From assembly GCA_022457155.1 (NCBI GenBank), contig JAJGOT010000168.1:62001-126000 (forward strand): DNA of 64,000 nucleotides, in the 5' to 3' direction. Below are positions 46,481 to 57,742 of this stretch, in pieces. The notes under the pieces are model-generated. The model had not been told where the DNA came from. It worked only from the letters and a program-made list of their open reading frames with translations, and did not search any database. The DNA is from Cladopsammia gracilis. Lineage: Eukaryota; Cnidaria; Anthozoa; Scleractinia; Dendrophylliidae. A program made the translations under genes and the position numbers. Position 1 is the first letter of the stretch. Every line of letters starts with the position of its first letter.

Positions 46481-47182
46481 AACCGTCTGCGAATTATATT
46501 ATAAACAGCACAAAATAATATTTAAATTCAGCAACCTGCTTTATTATGTCTAGTGTTTTCTAAAATTTCTGATTTTTCCTATGTATATAGAATGCCATTC
46601 TTATCCGTAAAGATGATTCGCATAATGTTTTCGCGAATCAAAAAATCTTAAAAGTAAACTTTATTTCAGAAAGCGCTACTTTATATTTACTAGTTTGTCT
46701 TTACCGTGATTATGGGCTTCACGATGAAAACATTCAAACAAGTTTAATCGCACTTTGCCTTTACACAGGAAAAAGGTCAACGAATTCTCTTAGTTGAAAG
46801 TTTTATTCAAATATGTATTAGTTTAGTCTCAGGAGCAAAACGCGTTAAATTATCGCATCGAAGAAACTGTCGGAAATCCAAGGAAATTTGTTTAGCACAT
46901 GTCAAAAATGCCGCAGAGAATTCTCGTAAAAAGTGTGGTTAAATGCAATGCATTCTGGTAAAAAGTGATGAATTCGAGAATTCGTCCCACCTTATATCTT
47001 ATATCTCTCTTAAATCCTGATTATGTTGCTGCTCGCTCGCTGCGCTCGCTCCGCAGCAACTACAACATATACATTTTCAAAAGTAACCGTTACAGTGCTT
47101 GAAAACTGTTTATATAGTTCAAAATAGGGGGTCTGGAACCAAGATTAAGAAAAAACAACTTTAACAGTAATTTCATAGTATG
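46481..47182. other. Intergenic, nothing recognised
   Basis: AT-rich. It contains one small GC-rich palindromic patch (GCTCGCTCGCTGCGCTCG near 47033). Confidence 0.5.
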
Positions 47183-47420
47183 AACTGTCAGTCATCAGAA
47201 GCTACAGCTAATAAAGCAACAGCTTCTCACTGGTGACGTCAGACTGTCAGTCACCAGAAGCTACAGCTAATAAAGCAACAGCTTCTCACTGGTGACGTCA
47301 GACTGTCAGTCATCAGAAGCTACAGCTAATAAAACAACAGCTTCTCACTGGTGACGTCAGACTGTCAGTCATCAGAAGCTACAGCTAATAAAGCAAAAGC
47401 TTCTCACTGCTGACGTTAAC
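47183..47420. repeat. 59-bp minisatellite with CRE-like sites, 4 copies
   Basis: The unit contains ACTGTCAGTCATCAGAAGCT and TCTCACTGGTGACGTCAG. The three complete junctions carry GTGACGTCA, close to the cAMP-response palindrome TGACGTCA. AGAAGCT...AGCTTCT within each unit is also self-complementary. Confidence 0.9.
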
Positions 47421-47847
47421 ATTTCAAGAAGGCTGTAGTTCTTGAATGAGCAATTCGAAAGTAGATTGCGCACTGACCCGTTCCGTACTTTGGAACCTAC
47501 CTGTAACCTACCTGTAGCGCGCCGCAGAACCCACCCAAATTTTCGGGAATACCCGGGAGGGGGCGGGGTGGAGACGCCAAAATTAATTCACGCGAATCCC
47601 GGCCGCGCTTGTTGCGCAGGTTACATAAAGAAAGATGGTAAATGTTAAGCTCGGTAAGAAATGTCCCAAGCTCGTGACATGATAAACTTTAGATCTATCC
47701 TTTCTACCTTCAGGGGAATACTTAATTAAACCGCCCCATGGGATCCTGACCGCCCCCGTTCTAAGTAGATAAGAAATAGTTGCCCTTGGCTATTTAGTCG
47801 TGTATTTCGCAATGAGGGTTCGAAAAAAATATGGACCTTATTCATAA

Positions 47848-48013
47848 ATGGCGGAGGAGTTTGAAGAAGGGGTCTTGCGTTTGAGGGGATTGTGCTCTCA
47901 CTGCACGTACATGGAAATAACGGGCATGACATTCATCCAAGCTATGTGTAGAAAAGGAAATGTAGCCTGCAAAGCAGACGTATTTGAACGAGCGCTGCGT
48001 TATGAAAACCGCG
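47848..48013 (+). CDS. Possible first coding exon of an unknown gene
   Basis: ATG at 47848 begins MAEEFEEGVLRLRGLCSHC and runs 55 codons to AACCGCG|GTATGT, a strong splice donor (GT at 48014). The start has an ordinary metazoan context (AAATGGCGG), and base composition is more balanced than in neighbouring DNA. Four cysteines are present (SHCTY, MCRKG, VACKA). I do not recognise the family. No second exon can be assigned within the window; the tRNA-like repeat and C-rich element follow within 1 kb, inside the presumed intron. It could equally be a chance ORF. Confidence 0.4.
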
Positions 48014-48090
48014 GTATGTACTTGGTGTATCCCTTATTATTTTGTATTTAAACACTTAGTTTTTATTTCAGTAGAAAAAGAAGATAAAAA

Positions 48091-48171
48091 CGGCAGAATA
48101 GGGAATCGAACCCGGGCCGTATGATCTACTCCATGCACACTATCCACTACACCACCGAGGACTAGCTGCCG
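48091..48171 (-). pseudogene. tRNA-like sequence (SINE head or tRNA pseudogene)
   Basis: A box TGGTGTAGTGG and B box GGTTCGATTCC both match the pol III consensus at tRNA-like spacing. A normal 7-bp acceptor stem does not form; instead CGGCAG and CTGCCG at the outer ends pair. No poly-A or recognised SINE body follows. Confidence 0.55.
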
Positions 48172-48745
48172 AAAACTGTAATTTTTAAGGGATATAAGAT
48201 AATATGCTGCTAGCCCAGACCATATATAAGAACTAACCCTTTCGATACACTGAAAATACTGGAATCAGTGCTTAAACCTAAATACTAAAATCAGTGCTTC
48301 AACCCTAGATACTGTAATCCGACCCTAAATTACACTGCAATATATCTAAATACATTACAATAAGGGATACATGAAGTACCATTCATTATGATCAGGGATA
48401 CACCAAGTACCTAGGAAAACCGCAGACTAAAGCGAGTCAAAAGATGCGACCAAGGGTGTTGGAGTCAAGCTGGAAGGCGAAGGAGGGAGAGGGAGAGGGA
48501 GGAAAAATACTCCTCCTCCCCACACCTTCTCTCTCCTCCCAGAACAAGAACACCCAAGAAGAACACCCAAGCGGGGTGGGAGGGGGGATGTAGGGCGCTT
48601 ATTAGAAACAGGGCACTCGTAAAATGTCTAAAAAGCTAAAAAGAGCATTAAAGAAAAAAAGCTTCAAGTGGGTAAATACAACTGATACAAAAATACATAT
48701 TGTTTGATTGGCTGAAACGCTGACTAATCAATCCTGCAGCTAATA
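48172..48745. other. Intergenic
   Basis: Contains loose repeats of AATACT(A/G)...ATCAGTGCTT (48250-48320) and purine-rich then pyrimidine-rich tracts (48475-48545). No gene seen. Confidence 0.5.
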
Positions 48746-49928
48746 AAACAAGAGGCTACCGGTAGCCTATACTCATGCGCTTGCGTAAGAAAGTTTTACG
48801 GTTTATTTTAAACGGGTCACGCACCCCTCCCCCGTCAACGAATTTTGCATGACACACATTGCACCATCACACAAGACATGTTGATTGAAGCTGTACTCGC
48901 TTTGAATATTTAATTTATTGATTCCTGATCAAACCCACACTAGTCTAATACTTCCAAACCGTGAATTATTTATATTTCATTGGGTTATTCGAGAAAGAAT
49001 CCACCCCCTTTCAACCGACGGACGGCAAGATTGTTTGACCCCTCCCCCTCCGCCCGGATTTCCTGGTCAGCTAGACTCCCCCCCCCCCCCCCCCCCTCCC
49101 CCTCCAGCCTGTATTTCCAAGCCCCAGGACCCCTCCTCCTGCCCGGATTTCCAATACATTTTTCGAAGTTCTAAATTTATCTGAGGTAATGAAAAAAATA
49201 CATGTAATCGGATTCAGGAGATTCTGCTTTTATATTGTCAAAACTGTAAATATTGCGTGACGCATCATGACCCCCCCCCCCCGTTTGATTTTCGTGTGAA
49301 ATGTAATTCGATCGCGCGTTGTTAATCCAAAATATTTGTTCTAAAGGTCAAAACGTTTTAATGAAACTCATATTTCCTTGAATGAAAATGTCTTTCTGTT
49401 GAATAAAAGAGTTAAACGCTTATCAGAATTCAGTGATTTTCTGTTCCGGAATGCTTGGCGATTTATTACTCATGCGCGAAGCGGCATGAGGTAAGGTTCC
49501 GGCTTCGTTTTTCTTGTTGTTATTATTTTTATTATTTTTATTATTTTTTGTGTCTCTATTTTGCATGCAAATTTATGTACACATATTTTAAATTGTGCAC
49601 TTCCGCTTCATAGCCATTTACACTTCCTGTTTATTGACTTCCGGCTACTCTCACTTCCGGTAAAACAGCGTTACCGAACTGTCACGACAGCGTCTCCTAC
49701 AACCCTACTTACGTTACTAGTGTTCATGTTAGGTATATTTAACACTCCGAAGAATCACTGGCTTCATTGTGGTACAGCCTTCATTTTCAAAACATTCAAT
49801 AGTAAACAACGTGGTTTGCAGGAACGATGACTGAATGAAAAGAGTTACTCTTCTCCATGTCGGACATCTTCTTATCATGTTTAAAATACGCATGCGCATG
49901 AGTATAGGCTGCTTGGAGCCTCTTGTTT
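48746..49928. mobile_element. 1.2-kb non-autonomous DNA element with CAAGAGGCT termini
   Basis: The left end AAACAAGAGGCT...AGCCTATACTCATGCGC is inverted at the right end (49890-49928: GCGCATGAGTATAGGCT...AGCCTCTTGTTT), about 29 of 35 positions matching. The inside contains C20 and C12 tracts and TTATTATTTTTATTATT-type repeats, and no transposase. The superfamily was not determined because no clear target duplication is visible. Confidence 0.7.
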
Positions 49929-50229
49929 ATCCTAATTGCAGCGCGGGCGAATTCATCATAAAATTTTGTAATATTCTGCCCTGGGTATTGTTATTTATGA
50001 CGTGTAAATGAGGTATGCGGAATCGCTCTGGCCTGGGACAAGCCCAAACCAAGGCGAAAAGAAATAGCGTGGATCTCAAACCCGCCTTCTTCGCGGGAAG
50101 GGTGGGCAGGACGCCAAACAATAACTGACCGTGACTAGAGCAAAGTGCATTGAATAGAGCACGTGTTTGTCTTTTATACATACATTAATATATCATCCAC
50201 AGGGCATTAATTAACAATGCAAATTGAGT

Positions 50230-50437
50230 TTGCATAGTCAAAAGGCCACTTCCGAGTTTCCTTTAACCTCTCTATCAAAGCGAGGCTAGGTGCGAAACCT
50301 TTCATATGAAAATGAGTATTTATTCACATGCAAATAAGTTTTATTTGCATGTGAATGAAAACTCATTTTCATATGAAAGGTTTCGCACCTAGCCTCGCTT
50401 TGATAGAGAGGCTAAAGGCAACTCGGAAATGGCCCAT
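50230..50437. mobile_element. Foldback element, about 90-bp arms
   Basis: CCTCTCTATCAAAGCGAGGC and the following TAGGTGCGAAACCTTTCATA are repeated inverted at 50365-50415, across a centre of TTCACATGCAAATAA. Arms are nearly perfect. Confidence 0.8.
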
Positions 50438-50439
50438 TG

Positions 50440-51455
50440 ATTCGTAAAAAATATTACTTGGAGATGAAAACAAGTACAGTCGCACCTGTATATAACGGCC
50501 CTGTATTAAGCGGCCACCCTCTATTAAGCGGCCAGTTTTCAAAGTCCCGATTTTTCGTTCATACAAACGCTGTATTTGTTACCTGTATTAGGCGGCCACC
50601 TCTATTAAGCGGCCGCGGCCACCCTGTAGCAGTCCTATGTTTGTCTTTCTTTGTTATTTTTACCTGTATTAAGAAATAACATGTACAAAGCTACTGTAAG
50701 CTGATAATCGGCCGTTTAGTATCGTCAACGCTTTGCAGATGTCCGCAATGTGCTGAAATACAGACAAAATCACGAACACAAAAAATGTTCGTTTTGAATA
50801 TGCTTCACTCTTTAGCTAGAAATTCCTCTTTAATTAGTTTGTTCTTCAGCCATTTGATGGAGAATGAATCGCCTTCAAACGTATACTCGCAAGGGATTTT
50901 AACTGCACATTGAACGTTATAACTGCACTTTGAACGTAACAACTATGAAATAACGGAATGTACGTACGAATGTACGTGTGAATTGTAAGTCATAGAAATA
51001 CAGTACTGTATACCGTAGAAGAGTAGAGGACAATTTATTGCACAGTACTTTTACACAATGTTACGTTCATTGGCGTTGAACTTTGTTTAAAGTATTGATC
51101 GCTTAAAAGAGTGTTGATTGTCTTATTGGTTCCTTGCATGAAGTATTTTTGTATGATACGCCACTAAAATTGTCATTAGACCACGCCCAGTGAGAATTTT
51201 TAGTGATCCTGTATTAAGCGGCCAGTTTCTCAAGTCCCGAGGGTGGCCGTTACATACAGGTTCGACTGTAGTTGTATAACAAATGATTCCCGGGTTGACG
51301 TCATCTAATTAGCATTTTGTAAATTCAAATCTCTATAACTCACTAACACGACGTTCAAAACAAGAAATATTTTGCCATTCAACTATTCCATGTACATAGA
51401 GTTGATTCTGAAAATAACTTTCTAGGGGTGATAGGCACTTTACTGTGGCGCTGTC
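50440..51455 (+). repeat. Dispersed repeat R, copy 1, interrupted by the pogo-like element
   Basis: 50440-50476 plus 51269-51455 together match the uninterrupted reverse-strand copy at 55450-55650 and, in part, 55750-55915. Shared words are AATATTACTT, GATGAAAACAAG, GTTGACGTCATCTAATTAG and ACGTTCAAAACAAGAAATAT. Confidence 0.8.
50477..51268. mobile_element. pogo/Tc1-mariner-like non-autonomous element (792 bp)
   Basis: Termini CAGTCGCACCTGTATATAAC and its inverted counterpart GTTACATACAGGTTCGACTG, flanked by TA on both sides. GTATTAAGCGGCCA subterminal repeats occur several times at both ends. No transposase ORF. The empty target (single TA) survives in the related repeat copy near 55613. Confidence 0.85.
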
Positions 51456-51732
51456 ACATGGCAGAGGTATTATGTGACAAAATCCGGGTATTCCTCGGTG
51501 TAAGAAACTGTGACTTTTCCCCTTGTTTTTTCCCTTTGTAATATTGCATTCCCAGTTGGCTCTATTGTTTTATGCCTTTTGTTTTCTTTGTTTTACATCA
51601 CTAATGAGTTTCACAGATTCCTACATCGAGGATGAGCCCAAAATCCAGGTAACTGGATAAATTCTTGCGTGAACACAGGCGGCTGCGACGGCTTGTTTTA
51701 CTTTTGCGAAAGCGCTGCGCTCGGATCAGTAA

Positions 51733-52026
51733 AGGTGCTGTTACACCAGGCAATTTTTCCTGCAACTTGCAACGCAACGCTGACGAGAGCAAGTTGCGGA
51801 TGGAATTGCGCATGTGACACCTTCTCTGCGCAACTTGTTTCGCAACGAAAAATTGCATTGTGAGTTGCAGAAAAAGTTGACCATTTATCTACTTTTTGCA
51901 ACGTTGCAAGACAAGGTGCAAACGTGTGACATGTAATCAGCAACTTGTGTCGCAACATGTCGCAACGGCTCTCGTCAGCGTTACGTTGCAAGTTGCAGGA
52001 AAAAAATGCCTCGTGTAACAGCACCT
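51733..52026. mobile_element. PIF/Harbinger-type MITE (294 bp)
   Basis: Terminal inverted repeats of about 60 bp (AGGTGCTGTTACAC at the left, GTGTAACAGCACCT at the right, then TTTCCTGCAACTTGCAACG pairs). Flanks TAA at 51730-51732 and 52027-52029 form a 3-bp TWA-type duplication, as known for PIF/Harbinger. The interior is rich in GTTGCA words. No ORF. Confidence 0.82.
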
Positions 52027-52029
52027 TAA

Positions 52030-52612
52030 GGTCCGGGGGGGACAAGTTCCGCTCATCAGTATGCATTTATGAAAAGAGTATGCACAAAGTGCGACGGCTG
52101 ATACCGAAAATGCGCGAAGTATTCACGAACAGGCTCTTTAATGTTTCTGCATCAATAATGTCACGCGCAAAGCGCTTTTTGGTAAAATACAGTATTTTTC
52201 AAATCATTATTCTTTCCGCATGTGTTGACAATAGCCCGTGGATTAAAATTAGCAAAATTACCATAAATATATCTTTTTTGCATTCGTGTTTGCTCGGGAA
52301 GCTTTCGGAAGCGTAAAACCAAGCACTTTTGTGAACAAGAATTCAGGGCGGATAGAGAATTTCATGAGTTGACACTAAAGGGAGGTGTATTGTAGATTGT
52401 CATATCTGACTCAAAATTTTTAAATAGGCTTTCAAAGGGAAGATACGAGGCTTCAAATTCTCACATGGACAATTTTACTCTTTAAAAGCTAAAAACTTTT
52501 AATTAAAGTTGAAATAAAAAAAATGAGTCAGATATGACACAATAGACGTTTTGTCGGATCTGTGAGTGGGGAAATCAACTTGCTTTGTGTTCTTCTCGAG
52601 GAGCAAACTTGG
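52030..52612. other. Intergenic with one inverted-repeat unit
   Basis: ATTGTCATATCTGACTCA (52396-52413) and TGAGTCAGATATGACACAAT (52524-52543) are near-perfect inverted repeats flanking about 110 bp, possibly a small MITE. No gene recognised. Confidence 0.5.
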
Positions 52613-52614
52613 AC

Positions 52615-52992
52615 ACACTCGGCCGGAGTGAGGTAAAGTCACACACGATCCACAGGGTACCCACTCGGAAGGTGTAAGGTAAGGTCACGCATGAGCCACA
52701 GGTGACCCACTCGGCTGGAGTAAGGTAAAGTCACGCATGAGCCACAGGTGCCCCACTCGGCCGGAGTATGGTAAAGTCGCACACGAGCCACAGGTACCCC
52801 ACTCGGCCGGAGTAAGGTAAAGTCACACACGAGCCACAGGTGACGCACACGGCCGGAGTAAGGTAAAGTCGCACACGAGCCACAGGTGACCCACTCGGCC
52901 GGAGTAAGGTAAAGTCACACACGAGCCACATGTGACCCACTCGGCCCGAGTAAGGTAAAGTCACACACGAGCCACAGATGACCCACTCGGTC
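52615..52992 (-). repeat. 46-bp minisatellite derived from a SINE 3' end, about 8 copies
   Basis: The minus-strand unit contains GTGGCTCGTGTGTGACTTTA and CCTTACTCCGGCCGAGTGGG. The first unit reads straight out of the SINE tail at 52985-53000 (AGCTCCGACCGAGTGGG), so the array looks like an expansion of the SINE terminus. Confidence 0.85.
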
Positions 52993-53604
52993 GGAGCTTA
53001 ATCCGGTTTCTGTAGCATGAAGCAACTAGGAATATTACTACTCCCCATGGATGGGATGCTAGTCCATCACAGGGTTAACAACAATAACAACAACAACAAT
53101 TCTTTATTTACTCATTATATTTTACAACTATATTTTAAAATATCTACACACATTTTGAACAAAGTACTAATAATTTAAATAGTTAATATAATTTTGAGTC
53201 TGGGAGCTAAATTAACGGGTGAGTTTTCTAGTTAGCCCCCAGCCACAGTTTGTTAAACATTTACAGCAGGTTACCACCAGCATTTTGTCACCGGTACCTA
53301 TTTATACACCTGGGTGGAGAGAGACATTGTGGAGTAAAGTTTCTTGTCTAAGAAAACAACACACTGGCAATGTACCCATTTATACACCTGGGTGGAGAGA
53401 GACAGTGTGGAGTAAAGTTTCTTGTCTAAGGAAGCAACAAACTCACTGGCAATGTACCCATTTATACACCAGGGTGGAGAGAGACAATGTGGAGTAAAGT
53501 TTCTTGTCTCAGAAAACAACATGGCGGCCGAGACAAGGCCTTGAACCACTGACCTTCAGATCTAAAGTCCAACACGCTAACCACTGTGCCACCGCGCCTC
53601 CACG
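52985..53604 (-). mobile_element. tRNA-headed SINE with internal triplication
   Basis: Minus strand: a tRNA-like head at 53604-53530 with a perfect A box (TGGCACAGTGG) and a weak B box (GGTTCAAGGCC). A body containing GACAAGAAACTTTACTCCAC and a CACCC(A/T)GGTGTATAAATGGG segment is present three times at about 80-bp intervals (53297, 53375, 53458). Then come an AT-rich part, (GTT)n and a tail ACCCTGTGATGGACTAGCAT...GGATTAAGCTCCG. The (GTT)n in the middle suggests two fused SINE ends. Confidence 0.78.
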
Positions 53605-53977
53605 TATTTAAAAGTGAGGAGGCGGCTAAATTGATCACCAAAGTGTAAAAATTACGGTCTTTGGAACATGGCTACAAATCATTTAACTGACTGCTCAGCT
53701 TGATGAAAAATTCTCAATTTTTATTCAATTTACTGAATTCTACGCGCATTATTTGATTGGTGATCACCTATTATTTATTAGAGTACAGACGCGCAGCTGA
53801 CGTCATGGAGAAGTTGTTTCATCTGTGTTTCGTCCAACATGGCGGACAGTTTTGAAAATGTGGACGAAATTTTTCCGAAAACGACAAGTGAAGGCATTAA
53901 GAAAATGTAACAGAAGCTATTGACAATTTAGAAAAAGATGAAACTCAAACTTAAAATAGTTTCGTTGACGTGGAAAA
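53605..53977. other. Flank of the 66-bp minisatellite
   Basis: Contains GCTGACGTCATGG near 53800 and, at 53840, an ATGGCGGACAGT start followed by only 23 codons before a stop. It could be a relic first exon. Confidence 0.4.
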
Positions 53978-54034
53978 ATGCCGAAATTAGAAAAAAATCG
54001 TCGAACAGTCATGATCATGGTGGAGATCTACGAG

Positions 54035-54965
54035 GATAATTTATCCCCTCTTATTGAATTGTACAATAGAAATGAATTTCATTTTGCTGTGCGTCTGTTC
54101 GTTAATTTATCCCCTCTTATTGAATTGTACAATACAAATGAATTTCATTTTGCTGTGCGTCTGTTCGTTAATTTATCTCCTCTTATTGAATTGTACAATA
54201 CAAATGAATTTCATTTTGCTGTGCGTCTGTTCGTTAAATTACCCCCTCTTATTGAATTGTATAATACAAATGAATTTCATTTTGCTGTGCGTCTGTTCGT
54301 TAATTTATCCTCTCTTATTGAATTGTACAATACAAATGAATTTCATTTTGCTGTGCGTCTGTTCGTTAATTTATCCTCTCTTATTGAATTGTACAATACA
54401 AATGAATTTCATTTTGCTGTGCGTCTGTTCGTTAATTTATCCTCTCTTATTGAATTGTACAATACAAATGAATTTCATTTTGCTGTGCGTCTGTTCGTTA
54501 ATTTATCCCTTCTTATTGAATTGTACAATACAAATGAATTTCATTTTGCTGTGCGTCTGTTCGTTAATTTATTCCCTCTTATTGAATTGTATAAAACAAA
54601 TGAATTTCATTTTGCTGTGTGTCTGTTCGTTAATTTATTCCCTCTTATTGAATTATACAGTACAAATGAATTTCATTTTGCTGTGCGTCTGTTCGATTCG
54701 TTAATTTATTCCCTCTTATTGAATAGTACAATACAAATGAATTTCATTTTGCTGTGCGTCTGTTCGTTAATTTATCCCCTCTTATTGAATTGTATAAAAC
54801 AAATGAATTTCATTTTGCTATGCGTCTGTTTGTTAATTTATCCCCTCTTATTGAATTGTACAATACAAATGAATTTCATTTTGCTGTGCGTCTGTTCGTT
54901 AATTTATCTCCTCTTATTGAATTGTATAAAACAAATGAATTTCATTTTGCTGTGCGTCTGTTCAG
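54035..54965 (+). repeat. 66-bp minisatellite, about 14 copies, open in two frames
   Basis: The unit contains CTCTTATTGAATTGTACAAT and TTTCATTTTGCTGTGCGTCT. Its length is 22 codons, so the plus strand stays open as NLSPLIELYNTNEFHFAVRL-type or LLLNCTIQMNFILLCVCSL-type repeats (ORF 53978-55075). A 5-bp insertion (GATTC) at about 54692 switches between these frames without a stop. No promoter or domain supports a protein. Confidence 0.9.
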
Positions 54966-55095
54966 TTTATTTCACAACTGAGACGTCAAAATGTGGCAAC
55001 ATCGCCTGCGGTTGCTTTGCCACGTTTTTGTTCTTATCATATTTTGACGTCATGTCAGTGTTACTCTATAACTGAACAGACGCATGGCAAAATGG
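54935..55095. repeat. Inverted repeat closing the 66-bp array
   Basis: The last monomer with its flank (TTCATTTTGCTGTGCGTCTG, then GACGTCAAAATGTGG) is mirrored at 55025-55095 (TATTTTGACGTC, then GAACAGACGCATGGCAAAAT). A partial monomer therefore lies in opposite orientation just after the array. Confidence 0.65.
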
Positions 55096-55449
55096 AATCT
55101 GTTTGTTAAATAACAACTACAAACAGCCATTTTTAAGTGAATCTAAGGTAGTCGGGACATTACACTGCATCATCAATCGAAGTTATCGACATTCTACAAA
55201 ATTTAATGACAACTGCCACCCGAAACACTATAAGTTTTCTTTTTCTGTCAACTCCTTACATTAATTTATCTGGCAAGGAAAAAATCTGTCTGCCTTTTCA
55301 AGAGTTCAATTCAACAAACGGCTTTCATAAAGTGATAAAAATTGAATAAGCAATTCTGAAAAGAAACTGGAAAAGAATAACAAATTATCAGAACAAACGT
55401 GTTTCCTCAGAGTATAGAGGCAGGCCTGTCATTCGTTCTGTTAATGAAT

Positions 55450-55655
55450 GTTTAAGTGGCTATAACCCTTAAATAGATATTTTCAGAATCAACTCTACAT
55501 TGAATAGTTAAATGATGAAATATTTCTTGTTTTGAACGTCGCGTTATTGAGTTATAGAGATTTGAATTTACAAAATACTAATTAGATGACGTCAACCCGG
55601 AAATCATTTATTATACAACTACTTGTTTTCACCTCGAAGTAATATTTTTACAAAT
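55450..55655 (-). repeat. Dispersed repeat R, copy 2 (empty site of the pogo-like element)
   Basis: Reverse-strand match to 50440-50476 joined directly to 51269-51455. GAAAACAAG-TA-GTTGTATAA is continuous here, with a single TA. Confidence 0.8.
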
Positions 55656-55749
55656 AAATTGACTATCCAGAGTTTATTTTTAGTATTTATCAAGTTAATT
55701 ACCCTCAAGCTGTAAACTGCGCATTGTAAATTGACGTACAAATAATGGC

Positions 55750-55915
55750 AAAGTCCCTGGTTGATGTCATCTAATTAGCATTTGTAAATTCAAATCTGGT
55801 ATGAACTCAATAACGCGACGTTCAAAACAAGAAATATTTCACCATTTAACTGTTTCATGTACGCAGAGTCGATTCTGATAATATTTATTTAAGGGTTATA
55901 GGCACTTTAACTGTT
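55750..55915 (+). repeat. Dispersed repeat R, copy 3
   Basis: Same family as the other two, in plus orientation and lacking the beginning. With copy 2 it forms an inverted pair around about 100 bp. Confidence 0.7.
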
Positions 55916-57420
55916 TTGAGATACTGCTGAACAACGAAACATAAAAGAAAAAACCTCTGAGTGGATAATGATCGTTGGACAAAATTACAGTAGCTGCAGA
56001 ATTTACACGAGGAGCTCGTTGATTGTTACCTTGTTGATTGTCAACAGGATAACGTTAAAATATACAATTTTACACGCAGACACGACAATACTATACTGAC
56101 TTCATATAAAATAAGACTAGAGATATTAAAGAAAACTATAGAGTGCTGAAACATCTAGGTATTAAGGTATTTTGAACAATTTTACTTCATTATTTTCGCT
56201 GTGCGGTCCATATTCTACCTTTATACTTTTCTGTGCCTTAGTCATCAGTGGCCTTATTAACAGGGTTCCGCTCAGGTATTTCCGAGCCTCTAGATTTTAG
56301 CAATTTTCTATGGGAGGTAGCCACCGTAGAGAACCCCCTGGGGGCTCTGGCATCTTCTGGCGAACATTAATGAACCCCTTCTATTATTCCCCTCCTCAGT
56401 ATTATCTGAAACGACTGAAAAAAAAAAAACATTACTGACCCAGGTCTGGCAAGTGCTTCTAATAAACTGGTTCCTAATATTCAGTTAAATGATTCAGGAT
56501 TATTTTGTCCAATGATTAGAGGCACTGTCAACTAGCAGGTATCTGCCTTTACGCGAAGTACGCAAGTGGGTACCAAAAATATACTTTTCTTTTCTAGAAG
56601 AAAAGCAAAGGACGAAGTCGTGTAACTTTTATACCCGTTATGATGTTTTTCTATCGTGTCTTTTGTGCTCACGGAGCAATGCGCTGGTCATACAGAGAAT
56701 TACAGTGTAATACATATACTGCCTTACGGAAAATATTCACCGAATGCGATGTCTATAATAGTGAATCGAAGAAGTAATTGAAACAAAAAGTTTTCTGAAA
56801 ACCCGTGTTGCAATGTAATGAATGGCGCAATATAGATTAAAAATTTTGGTTTTCTGGTAGAGAATTAAGCGAAACTGCAGAGTTTATACTGATCTTGACT
56901 ACACAAACGCTTTTTAGTCTCAGGAATGCAGAATTGCGTTTTAGAGGGTACTAAAGAACCAGTAACATGAAAAATAGTTTTCCGGGCGGGAAATTCCAGG
57001 CCACCTCATAGAACGTGAAACTTGGAATGAGTTAACAAAAACCCTTCTGTCTCAATCTCTTCTCCTTGCTTTAAAGGATCAGTTTGCCGTTTTTACCTAT
57101 TATGTCAAGATTTTTACTGATCCAGGTCTACGATAGATCCGGCACTCTTCATTTGTTTGTCGCTGTGGTTTTGCCGTTATTATAGTTTTTGATGAAGTTT
57201 TATACGGGCAACCGTTGACTTTGACATTGCAGACTATGCACAAATCCCCACCTATGCCCCACCCCCACGGGGCAGCTACATTTACTAAACGCTTCAAATA
57301 CCCCACCTTCTCGGGCAGATTTTGTATCAAATCCCCTACTATTCCCTTCTACACCCCACCTTGTCCCGGGGTTGGGGGGTGGGTCGGGGTTTTCGTTTAC
57401 TAATGCCGACTTGGTACGCC
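55916..57420. other. Intergenic
   Basis: No gene recognised. 56440-56545 (CTAATAAACTGG...GATTAGAGGCACTGTCAACT) is a diverged copy of 57645-57720 just before the Gypsy element. 57230-57400 is C-rich. Confidence 0.5.
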
Positions 57421-57424
57421 CCCG

Positions 57425-57742
57425 GCTAGTGTCAAGACCTGGGAATCAGTAAACCATTATCGATGGCTTTTTTAATTTTAATTTTTTTTCTTTTTCTTTT
57501 TTATTCACCCATTTTACCTAAGTTTGGTGCAATGTCCCCCTGGCTGCAATGTCGTCCCTAGGCGCCGCGATAATAAATACCGGAAAGACCCTGGGACGAG
57601 GTTGTTCAGTAGACACAAGATGGCGCTGCGTTGTGAAGTCAGACCCTAATAAACTGGATCCCATTATTTAGGTAAATGATTCAGAATTATTTTACCAATG
57701 ATTAGAGGTACTGTCAACTTGTGACAAGACCTGGGAATATAT
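57425..57742 (+). repeat. Duplicate of the promoter/5' end region of the 63.8-kb gene
   Basis: GACCTGGGAAT, TTATCGATGGCTTTT, CTGGGACGAGG and CAGTAGACACAAGATGGCG occur here and, in the same order, around the Gypsy element at 57729-57742 and 63711-63828. The copy here ends in ATGGCGCTGCGTTGTGAAG and a stop within 10 codons. Confidence 0.65.
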
